From assembly GCA_902768715.1 (NCBI GenBank), contig CACXMH010000038.1, positions 1 to 36,172 on the forward strand: a DNA stretch of 36,172 nucleotides, given 5' to 3'. The translations under genes and the position numbers were made by a program. Shown here piece by piece: positions 1-6,639 of this stretch. The notes under the pieces were generated by a model, which did no database searches, had not been told where the DNA came from, and saw nothing but the letters and a program-made list of their open reading frames with translations. The stretch comes from Fibrobacter succinogenes. GTDB lineage: Bacteria > Fibrobacterota > Fibrobacteria > Fibrobacterales > Fibrobacteraceae. The first letter of the stretch is position 1. Every line of letters begins with the position of its first letter.

Positions 1-1
1 C

Positions 2-796
2 CTGATGCGCGTGCGCGGCTTTGTGCAGGACGACGCCCACATCTTCTGTACCGAAGACCAGATTGCAAGCGAAGTGGCCGACTTCTGCGCCCTCGTCAAG
101 GAAATCTACCACGACTTCGGTTTCGACGACATCGTGGTGAAGTTCTCTACCCGCCCGGAAAAGCGCGTGGGTTCTGACGAAATTTGGGACAAGGCTGAAG
201 CCGCCCTCGCCGAAGCCACCAAGCTCGCTGGCCTCGACTACATCCTGAACCCGGGTGAAGGCGCCTTCTATGGCCCGAAACTTGAATTCACGTTGAAGGA
301 TTCCCTCGGACGTGACTGGCAGTGCGGTACGATCCAGGTGGACTTCAACTTGCCGCAGCGTCTCGGCGCCGAGTATGTCGGCAAGGACAACCAGAAGCAC
401 ATTCCGGTGATGCTGCACCGTGCGGCCGTGGGTTCCATCGAACGCTTCCTCGGCATTTTGATTGAAGAATTCATGGGCGATTTCCCGCTGTGGCTCGCTC
501 CGGTGCAGGCCCGCGTGCTCCCGATTTCCGAGAAGTTCGTGGACTACGCCAAGTCCGTGGAACGCGAGCTCGTGAACGCCGGCGTCCGTGTGGAAGTCGA
601 CGAATCCAATGAGAAGCTCGGCTACAAGATCCGCCAGTGCGAACTCCAGAAGGTGCCGTACAAGATTATTGTAGGCGAAAAGGAACAGGCTGAAGGTGTT
701 ATCGCTGTCAACAAGAGAAAGGAAGGCGATAAGGGTCAAATGACCGTTGCCCAGTTCCTCGAAATGACCGCAGATGACAGAAAAGTCGTCCGCTAA
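2..796 (+). CDS. thrS: threonyl-tRNA synthetase, C-terminal part (5' truncated by window)
   Basis: This is the C-terminal 264 or so residues of the class II enzyme that charges tRNA-Thr in the cytoplasm. The frame is open from the first full codon, so the gene starts outside the window. The visible part opens with the RVRGFVQDDAHIFC block of the catalytic core. Motif 3 is GSIERFLGILIEEF, and the anticodon-binding HGTP domain follows from FPLWLAPVQARVLPIS. The protein ends in MTADDRKVVR. Codon use is GC-rich and regular, as expected for a housekeeping gene. A rho-independent terminator begins 22 nt after the stop. A diverged copy of the last 17 codons occurs at 12247-12297, which matters for how the region between was acquired. 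The identification is secure. Confidence 0.97.
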   Translation: MMRVRGFVQDDAHIFCTEDQIASEVADFCALVKEIYHDFGFDDIVVKFSTRPEKRVGSDEIWDKAEAALAEATKLAGLDYILNPGEGAFYGPKLEFTLKDSLGRDWQCGTIQVDFNLPQRLGAEYVGKDNQKHIPVMLHRAAVGSIERFLGILIEEFMGDFPLWLAPVQARVLPISEKFVDYAKSVERELVNAGVRVEVDESNEKLGYKIRQCELQKVPYKIIVGEKEQAEGVIAVNKRKEGDKGQMTVAQFLEMTADDRKVVR

Positions 797-818
797 TCAG
801 GCCATCTATAAAAATTCA

Positions 819-851
819 AACATCCGTCTTTAACGAGGCGGATGTTTTTTA
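819..851 (+). terminator. rho-independent terminator of thrS
   Basis: AACATCCG (819-826) pairs with CGGATGTT (839-846), with a short inner T-G/C-G extension. The stem runs directly into a T-tract and lies just after the thrS stop codon. Confidence 0.85.
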
Positions 852-853
852 TG

Positions 854-944
854 AAGGGGAAAGCCTTCCCCTGGTTCGCACGCCGTTGCTCACCACCCTT
901 TCTAGCGGGTGCTCAGTCGCCGCGCCCGCAACGCCCGGGCTTAC
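854..944. repeat. interspersed repeat, copy 1 (about 90 bp)
   Basis: The stretch begins with a small dyad (AGGGGAA-AGCC-TTCCCCT), continues through a CTAGCGGG block and a CAGTCGCC block, and ends in CCCGCAACGCC..GGCTTAC. The same order of blocks recurs at 19351-19439 with scattered differences and small indels. It contains no convincing coding sequence. Both copies sit in gene-free DNA beside housekeeping genes. It may be a family of short palindromic intergenic repeats; only two copies are visible here. Confidence 0.7.
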
Positions 945-962
945 CCGCCCACCCGCCCAAAA

Positions 963-997
963 CAGAAGGCCATTGCTTTATCAGCAATGGCCTTCTG
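963..997 (-). terminator. terminator for the minus-strand GNAT/70-aa operon
   Basis: A perfect 14-bp stem (963-976 with 984-997) has a 7-nt loop and is followed, reading the minus strand, by TTTTGGG. It lies 18 nt beyond the stop codon of the 70-aa gene. A run of A on the other side gives it some capacity on the plus strand too. Confidence 0.8.
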
Positions 998-1014
998 AAA
1001 AATATGTCCAACGT

Positions 1015-1227
1015 TTAAATTTCGAACAGCTTCATTTCCTGCTCTGTGAGCGGACGCCCCAAACTGTTTGAATAGGCGATCGCTTCATGCAAACGGAAAT
1101 GACGCTCGGTTGGAGACTGTTCGGTTAAACGACCATCAGAAAAATCTTCACCGAAGCGGTCGAATTTTTCTCGCAGCATATCGCTCTTGCGTGATGCAAC
1201 AACTGGTTCGATTTCTGCTACAATCAT
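1015..1227 (-). CDS. 70-aa protein paired with the GNAT-like gene; function unknown
   Basis: This is a small, charged, soluble protein of 70 residues with no signal peptide or membrane segment. The middle is helical in character and the end (LGRPLTEQEMKLFEI) is amphipathic. It starts one base after the stop of the GNAT-like gene (TAATATG). AGGAGG inside the end of that gene lies 6 nt before the ATG, so the two are almost certainly co-translated. A strong terminator follows. The tight pairing of a small acidic/basic protein with an acetyltransferase-like gene fits a toxin-antitoxin arrangement, but the order (GNAT first) and the lack of a recognisable DNA-binding fold leave this open. I do not recognise the family. 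Confidence 0.75.
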   Translation of the reverse strand: MIVAEIEPVVASRKSDMLREKFDRFGEDFSDGRLTEQSPTERHFRLHEAIAYSNSLGRPLTEQEMKLFEI

Positions 1228-1228
1228 A

Positions 1229-1753
1229 TTATGCCTCCTCAGGAAAATAGGTCCGGATTAGTTTCAATGCTCCATAACTGTCGATGAACATTTTTTGAGA
1301 ATCGATGTTTCGCGCTCCTAAAGTTTCACGATAATGTTCTACAAGGTTCGTTTTCGCAGTAAACTGAACATAGCCCTCGTTACCGACATCCCAGCTTAGT
1401 TTGCAGGCTATTGCAAAGAGGTGCGCTCCTACACCTTTGTATTTCCCTAAATGTCCGATATTCTCTGGAGCTGCTTCTACGATATCTACATGTGTATAGA
1501 ATTGATCGCGGATGTGCTTTAGGGCGATCATCCCCTGCACTAGTGGGTCGCCTTTTAACAGTAGCTCGTAAACCTCATAATCATGTTGATGGGGAATGCT
1601 CCAATCGAATTTCCATCCTTTTCGTTGTAGTGCTGCTGCATCCTTTTTTGAAATAGTTTTTAGGACAAGTCGAAATTCGGTATCGAGTTGTTCTCCTGTT
1701 TCTCGGCACACTAGGCAATTCGTTAGGGAATCTATTTGGATGTCAATTTCCAT
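1229..1753 (-). CDS. GNAT-like N-acetyltransferase family protein
   Basis: This 174-residue soluble protein has a GNAT-type pattern in its second half. A hydrophobic strand with HVDIVEAAPENIG is followed by a glycine-containing segment YKGVGAHLFAIACKLS, resembling the acetyl-CoA pyrophosphate loop and helix. Then come EGYVQFTAKTNLVEHYRETLGAR, which matches the 'neighbour, wrong-residue' strand and the YxxxLGA end typical of the fold. The N-terminal region is less conserved-looking. It would transfer an acetyl group to an unknown acceptor. It is the first gene of a two-gene operon with the 70-aa protein. TATATT (1780-1785 on the minus strand) is a plausible promoter, giving a leader of about 20 nt. 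Substrate unknown. Confidence 0.7.
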   Translation of the reverse strand: MEIDIQIDSLTNCLVCRETGEQLDTEFRLVLKTISKKDAAALQRKGWKFDWSIPHQHDYEVYELLLKGDPLVQGMIALKHIRDQFYTHVDIVEAAPENIGHLGKYKGVGAHLFAIACKLSWDVGNEGYVQFTAKTNLVEHYRETLGARNIDSQKMFIDSYGALKLIRTYFPEEA

Positions 1754-2020
1754 AGGGTTGCATTATCCTTATCATTCTAAATATACCTTTTTCGCCCCAT
1801 AAAGGCAAGTTTTAGGAAGGTTCATTCCAAGCTGGAATATCGGTTTGGCTTTACAAAATAGCACAAATTCGCCATTTTCGACATAAAAAATCGCTTGTTT
1901 TGTAAACTTTTTGGTCATTCCGCATAATTTTATGTTATTTTTAAAGAGTAAAAGAGTTTTTGCTCTTGTTCTCACCTTGAAATCAGCAAATTTCGAATGA
2001 ACGGGAACAAGACGAACGCT

Positions 2021-2190
2021 CACGCAGGTATGCCGTTTTGCGGCATGCTTCAGTTTGTCATACCGACTTTTTAGTCGGTCTTTGGTCGTATGACCAAGGG
2101 CAACAGCCCGTTTGGGGCGTGGGTCGTTTGTATTTATCGTTCATTAGGCATGCTGAGCCTCAAGGTGGTAAATGCAACGATCTGCGCCTT
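2021..2190 (+). ncRNA. candidate structured RNA / leader upstream of the zinc-ribbon cassette
   Basis: The 555-bp gap between 1753 and 2309 has no convincing gene, but this part carries a run of closely spaced hairpins. They are ATGCCG/CGGCAT (2030-2035, 2041-2046), ACCGACT/AGTCGGT (2062-2068, 2073-2079), TTGGTC/GACCAA (2082-2087, 2092-2097), GGGC/GCCC (2098-2101, 2106-2109) and AGGC/GCCT (2136-2139, 2147-2150). A weak GGTG/CGCC stem then runs into TTTTTT at about 2181, like an attenuator. Two overlapping frames are open here, but neither has a ribosome site nor protein-like composition. It could be a small RNA, a regulatory leader of the cassette, or part of a mobile element. The remaining bases up to 2308 hold only the ribosome site of the next gene. 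Confidence 0.4.
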
Positions 2191-2308
2191 TTTTGTTTCC
2201 TTACAAAAACTGGCGAAGTTCCTTGTCGAGCAGGGGCGGAACTCCAGAAGTTTAACAGAAAGAATGGAAAGCAACCGTTCTTTCACAATACAAAGGAGAT
2301 TCCTTAAT

Positions 2309-2587
2309 ATGTCAATGGTGAAAAAAAACGGCTACTGTCTTTATAAATGCGATGGCTGCGGAACAAACGGAAAATCTTGGGAAGAAGATGAACTTCCTGA
2401 TGGATGGACGAAACAAGGGTTCCTTGGTTCAAGTCACTATTGTCCTCGTTGTACAGACAAAATAGACAACAACAAGGGCTCTGCTGATTTTAAAAGAACG
2501 GTTAATATCAACAACAAAGCTCAGAGTTGTGCTGGATGCGTTGTTGTCGGTTTTATCATTATTGTTATTCTTGCAGTCATTCTTTAA
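2309..2587 (+). CDS. small zinc-ribbon protein with C-terminal membrane anchor
   Basis: The protein has 92 residues. I chose the ATG at 2309 because AAAGGAG (2292-2298) precedes it at good spacing; the open frame continues upstream through non-coding, hairpin-rich DNA. Cysteine pairs C14/C17 and C45/C48 make one treble-clef or zinc-ribbon site. The last 20 residues (CAGCVVVGFIIIVILAVIL) are a single membrane segment ending at the C-terminus, so it is a tail-anchored protein with the zinc domain in the cytoplasm. This layout recalls YdjG-like zinc-ribbon membrane proteins of envelope-stress loci. It is the first gene of the cassette and lies 33 nt before the protease gene. Confidence 0.75.
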   Translation: MSMVKKNGYCLYKCDGCGTNGKSWEEDELPDGWTKQGFLGSSHYCPRCTDKIDNNKGSADFKRTVNINNKAQSCAGCVVVGFIIIVILAVIL

Positions 2588-2620
2588 GGCATTGAAATCC
2601 CTGAATATTATCAAGCAATT

Positions 2621-4228
2621 ATGTCCTATTGCGAGAACTGTGGTGCTGAATTATCTGCAGGGGCGCGATTCTGCGAAGAATGCGGTGCCGAAGTCGATTC
2701 TTATAAGGAGTCGATGAGTTCTTGGCTATCCAAAAACAGTAATGACAATCAAACTATCTGTTCTACATTCATCGGTGACTGGAAAGAAAAGTGGGCTAAC
2801 GCGGCACAAGATGCAAAAAGCGGAGAGCTCGGCATCATTATGACGGATGTTGGTGCCCTTGCTACGCAGTTATCCTGTTCCGCGACAGATTTGTGCGAGA
2901 CAATTGACGACTATGCAAGATCCGCAGCAGAGAGAGGAGTGTATTACCATCCCCTTGATTTAGACAATAACGGCATATCCAATATCAATGGGAAAGATGT
3001 ATCGACAACAATCAGACTAATAAAAACAATTGCCTCGGTTGCGCGACCTAAATATTTACTTATCCTTGGTAATGAAGATATTGTCAATGTGACATATTGG
3101 GAGAATCAATGTCGCGATAGCGATGAAAATGTCTCTGCGGATCTGCCTTATGCTACTTTAGACACAACTTCCCCTTGGGAAGGGCAACGCTTTGTTTTTT
3201 CACAAGTATTGCGTGTCGGGCGAATTCCTAGCTATAGCGGCGAGAGTTTATCACAGTTTGCGGCATATTTCAGAAATGCTCAAGTAGGTATTAATTCCAT
3301 AAATAAAATTGTTTCCTATGGTCTCTCCGCGCTTGTCTGGGAACCGGCATCCGCCTCGCAATACAACAAGATTGGTGACGGAAAGATTAACACATCGCCG
3401 AATGTTACACTAAACAATGTTTCAGTGACAATTCCTCAAAATGCGAATATACTTTTCTTTAATTTGCATGGAAGCGATCAAACTGAGTTCTGGTATGGGC
3501 AAAAAGATACGAGTTATCCAGAAGCCTTTTCTCCTGAAATTATAAAATCATTGACCGGTCCCTTTTTTCTTGGTGTTGAAGCTTGCTACGGAGCCCGCTA
3601 TGTTGGTGGCTTAGCCCCTGAGGATAGTATCGTTCTCTCGGCAATGGAAAACGGATGTTTGGCGCTACTCGGTTCAAGTAAAATAGCTTATGGTCCGTGT
3701 ACTCCTCCAGGAACATGTGCAGATGTTATTATCGGAACATTTTTAAAAGCTTTGTGTGATGGTGAAAGTGCTGGCGACGCCTACTGCGAGGGAATGAACC
3801 GCCTAATGAACTCTGAAACGCCTGATGATTCAACCATAAAAACGTTAGCAGAATTTTCCCTTTATGGCGATCCATCGGCAAGAACAAAGAAATGTATTAC
3901 AAAATCCGTCTTGGCTAAGAGTTTGGCTGAGACATCTAAGGAAATTTATGTTCCTATGCCAGATATCCGCTGCGCTGTCACAACAAAATTAGTGGATGCA
4001 AGTAACAAAGCCGTTGCAGCGTTTCGCAATAATTCTTCAAAATTCAAAGCAAATGCCAATTTCAACATTGATGACTTTTTGAAAGATGTTGAACCTAAAT
4101 ATTACAAGGTAGGACAAGACAATCTCTACCAAGCTGTTTATAACAAAGTTGTCGGGTTGCATAAGGCAACGATCAAAGTTTATTTCGATGAATATGGGAA
4201 TGTGACAAAAGAACTTTTTTCCAAGTAG
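2621..4228 (+). CDS. zinc-ribbon C25 (gingipain-type, caspase-clan) cysteine protease
   Basis: The protein has 535 residues. An N-terminal zinc ribbon has C4, C7, C18 and C21 (YCENCGAEL...FCEECGAEV). The central part (about 90-430) matches peptidase family C25 of clan CD: a hydrophobic strand FFNLHGSD with candidate catalytic H283, then FFLGVEACYGA with candidate nucleophile C322, then CLALLGSSKIAYG and the family-typical end LYGDPSA (414-420). The C-terminal hundred residues are unassigned. Classical gingipains are secreted; this protein has no signal peptide and begins with a zinc ribbon, so it should act in the cytoplasm. Its cleavage target is unknown; proteins of the same cassette or a cell-death substrate are inferences. 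No strong Shine-Dalgarno is seen. It lies 8 nt before the next gene. Confidence 0.82.
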   Translation: MSYCENCGAELSAGARFCEECGAEVDSYKESMSSWLSKNSNDNQTICSTFIGDWKEKWANAAQDAKSGELGIIMTDVGALATQLSCSATDLCETIDDYARSAAERGVYYHPLDLDNNGISNINGKDVSTTIRLIKTIASVARPKYLLILGNEDIVNVTYWENQCRDSDENVSADLPYATLDTTSPWEGQRFVFSQVLRVGRIPSYSGESLSQFAAYFRNAQVGINSINKIVSYGLSALVWEPASASQYNKIGDGKINTSPNVTLNNVSVTIPQNANILFFNLHGSDQTEFWYGQKDTSYPEAFSPEIIKSLTGPFFLGVEACYGARYVGGLAPEDSIVLSAMENGCLALLGSSKIAYGPCTPPGTCADVIIGTFLKALCDGESAGDAYCEGMNRLMNSETPDDSTIKTLAEFSLYGDPSARTKKCITKSVLAKSLAETSKEIYVPMPDIRCAVTTKLVDASNKAVAAFRNNSSKFKANANFNIDDFLKDVEPKYYKVGQDNLYQAVYNKVVGLHKATIKVYFDEYGNVTKELFSK

Positions 4229-4236
4229 GTGACGCC

Positions 4237-4521
4237 GTGGAAAAGAATGTTGAAGCCAATCAAGTCTGTCTGCAAGGAATAGTTGTATTTATGCCTGTTG
4301 ATGCGGGCAGCAAGAGTGAAACACTAGCGCCAATCCTGTATTTAAACAGGGATAAAAAGATACGACTTTATAAAAGGGGGGACAATCCCTTCGAAAACAG
4401 CAGTTTTAACGATTATGACGGAAAGCATGTTGAAGTTCAAGGCGAACTCGTTCACGGGAACAAATTAAAAGTGCTTAGCATAAGGATTATTAACAAGGAG
4501 AAAGACAATGAATTGCCCTAA
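4237..4521 (+). CDS. small OB-fold-like protein of the cassette
   Basis: This 94-residue soluble protein has a GTG start preceded by AGGTGA (4227-4232), the only reasonable start. The pattern is all-beta: VCLQGIVVFMPV, LAPILYLNRDKKIRLY, then YDGKHVEVQGELVHGN and LKVLSIRII. The last part is the typical closing of a small OB-fold (G-K-x-V-x-V-x-G-x-L). There are no cysteines for zinc and no membrane segment. Its 3' end overlaps the next gene by 14 nt, so the products are probably made together. It may bind a nucleic acid, nucleotide or partner protein; nothing in the sequence decides which. I do not recognise a named family. Confidence 0.65.
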   Translation: MEKNVEANQVCLQGIVVFMPVDAGSKSETLAPILYLNRDKKIRLYKRGDNPFENSSFNDYDGKHVEVQGELVHGNKLKVLSIRIINKEKDNELP

Positions 4522-6619
4522 CTGTAATGCTGAATTAGATGATAATGCCAAATTTTGCTCCGAATGTGGGGCGAAAATTCCTGTTCAAAGGAAAACCAAT
4601 GGGGCCGGAGTTTCTATCGGTGATAAGAATGTTATTGCGGGTGATGTTTCTATAACAAATGTCAATGCACAGGATGAAACAAAGCTTGTGAATGAATGTC
4701 ATGTATGTGGCAAACATGTTACCAATGATCAGGGACATACTTGTCCTGAATGTGGACAATTTACTTGTAACGAGTGTTTTGACAATAATAAAAAAATGTG
4801 TGATTCTTGCGTAAAAGAAAAACACAAAGTTGCATTGGACAAATATCAAAATTTTGCTTCCAAAATTTATGCAAAGGGCGCAATATCTGCAGAAGATCGT
4901 GATATTCTAGAAAAAGAAGCAGAATCATTGGACTTGTCAAGTGCGGAAAAGGAGTCTGTTGAAAATAATTTCAGGAACGAATATTCTGATTTGACTGATG
5001 CTGATAAAATAGCACTTGAAGAATGTCAAAAGAATCTTTTGGAAAACGGTGAATATGGAGAAACTGAGAAAATAACTAGCGTTTATGAAGAACATCCCAA
5101 TAATCCCGATGTCCTTGCGTGTTATGTAAGAATGATTGCCAGATCAGATGATTATGATAATGAAGAAGTTGAAAAATGGATTAAACAATTGGATTATGAC
5201 AATCCTGTTGCGCAGATGACGCTTGTCGAATTTGCCTTGATAAAAGGAGATTTGTCAAAGGCTAACAAACTAATTGATGATGCTAAGAAAAAATGGCCTT
5301 TTGACTATTTGGTGACGTGTTACGAAATTATCTTGTATTGTCTTTTTGTCAATAAAAAACAAAAATTTGAGTATTTAACTAAAATTCACGACGTATTAAA
5401 CAATCTTGGTAAGCCCACTAATATTTTTGAAGAATCTTGTGGCGAGTTCACAAAATACCTGTATAATTGGATTGTAAAATGGAAAGATGGCGAAGATGAT
5501 GATTCCGTTGACCGCTTTTTGAATCCAGAAGAATTTTATATCGATGCTGATGAACATCTTTTTGATTCCTATTGGGGAAAGTTGTGGCTTGTTGATCATA
5601 GTGATATGTTTGAGTCTCAAAAAAGAGAGGATGAAGAGACTGCGTATGCGGAATATACCGCTGAAAAGAAATCGTATCTTTTGCAAAAGGCCAATATTGA
5701 GTTTAACTCATTCACCGACAAGAGAGATTCGAATGAATATAAAACCATCAAAATTGGAACTCAAACATGGATGCTAGAGCCTCTGCGTTATGTGGAAAAG
5801 TCTGGGTTATGTTCAATTGGTCAAGGCGTAGACGACAATCGGAACATGAATTCAGAATTCTTCGCCCAAAATACTTATACATGGGCTGCAGCGATGAAAC
5901 AAAAATCGAATAAAGTAACATTCCCTTTACCCGCTCGAATTATAAATGGATTATTGTCAACCATTCCCTTTATTATACTCGGTTTAATCTTGTCATATTT
6001 TTCGGATTTTGATTCCGTATGGGATTTTGTATTCTATTTTCTGATATCGGCTGCTTTCGTTGCTTTGTTTTTATATTTATTAAAAGAAGCTGATGCAAAT
6101 GCTGTTTTGGGAAAAGATGATGAGAATGTTGAAATTGAGCTGTCTAAAGTTGAAGGTGTCTTAAAATTCTCATACTTTGTCAGTCCAATCCCAATTGTTT
6201 TAGTTGCTTTTATTTTTAGCGGGAATTTTTGGCTAATATGGATTATTGGTTCCATATTATTGGCCATTCTCTCATCTTTTGACTCCAATGTAAAATCCTC
6301 TAAATTATTCAATCAAAGCAAAATGACAATTGCTCCAGAAGGATGGCGGATTCCGTCAAAAGCCGATGTAGATAAACTATATGAATTTATGCGCAAAAAC
6401 GAAATTGATGAATCTATACATGGCAAACATGTCGGTCTTGTTAAGGCTTTATCTTCTGAACTTGCGAATTTTAGGAATTTCTGGTTGGCTGATTACATAC
6501 CACTTTCTCCAGATTACATATTCACATATTGTCGCGATTATAATCATAACGTCAAAAATCTGAGAAATAATTGCAACAATGAAGATAGAAAGTATAGAAT
6601 TTTCTGCATAAAGAAATAG
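4508..6619 (+). CDS. zinc-ribbon membrane protein with a FISUMP domain split by transmembrane helices
   Basis: The protein has 703 residues. A zinc ribbon (C3, C6, C17, C20) is followed by a Gly/Val spacer and an eight-cysteine module (C64, C67, C79, C82, C87, C90, C98, C101) that resembles a two-zinc RING/double-ribbon domain. Residues of about 105-400 are acidic and helical, possibly TPR-like. From F402 the Fibrobacter FISUMP domain begins (YKTIKIGTQTWM, W421) and continues to YTWAAAM. It is then interrupted at about 478-602 by hydrophobic stretches that look like four membrane helices. It resumes with APEGWRIPS (G612-W613) and ends YRIFCIKK. The start at 4508 overlaps the preceding gene and has GGAG (4498-4501) ahead. 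DNA is AT-rich. It may be a membrane-tethered sensor or adaptor; this is inference. Confidence 0.78.
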   Translation: MNCPNCNAELDDNAKFCSECGAKIPVQRKTNGAGVSIGDKNVIAGDVSITNVNAQDETKLVNECHVCGKHVTNDQGHTCPECGQFTCNECFDNNKKMCDSCVKEKHKVALDKYQNFASKIYAKGAISAEDRDILEKEAESLDLSSAEKESVENNFRNEYSDLTDADKIALEECQKNLLENGEYGETEKITSVYEEHPNNPDVLACYVRMIARSDDYDNEEVEKWIKQLDYDNPVAQMTLVEFALIKGDLSKANKLIDDAKKKWPFDYLVTCYEIILYCLFVNKKQKFEYLTKIHDVLNNLGKPTNIFEESCGEFTKYLYNWIVKWKDGEDDDSVDRFLNPEEFYIDADEHLFDSYWGKLWLVDHSDMFESQKREDEETAYAEYTAEKKSYLLQKANIEFNSFTDKRDSNEYKTIKIGTQTWMLEPLRYVEKSGLCSIGQGVDDNRNMNSEFFAQNTYTWAAAMKQKSNKVTFPLPARIINGLLSTIPFIILGLILSYFSDFDSVWDFVFYFLISAAFVALFLYLLKEADANAVLGKDDENVEIELSKVEGVLKFSYFVSPIPIVLVAFIFSGNFWLIWIIGSILLAILSSFDSNVKSSKLFNQSKMTIAPEGWRIPSKADVDKLYEFMRKNEIDESIHGKHVGLVKALSSELANFRNFWLADYIPLSPDYIFTYCRDYNHNVKNLRNNCNNEDRKYRIFCIKK

Positions 6620-6639
6620 CCATTTAAAAGGAGTAAAAT

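Noticed and set aside
2038-2307. 89-aa open frame over the hairpin region
   Set aside because: There is no ribosome site, it overlaps another open frame of similar quality, and the bases are explained by stems; not annotated as a gene.
2090-2308. N-terminal extension of the 92-aa zinc protein
   Set aside because: AAAGGAG just before the ATG at 2309 decides the start; the upstream codons lie in the structured element.
2021-2308. Retron RNA
   Set aside because: No reverse transcriptase is encoded near the hairpins.
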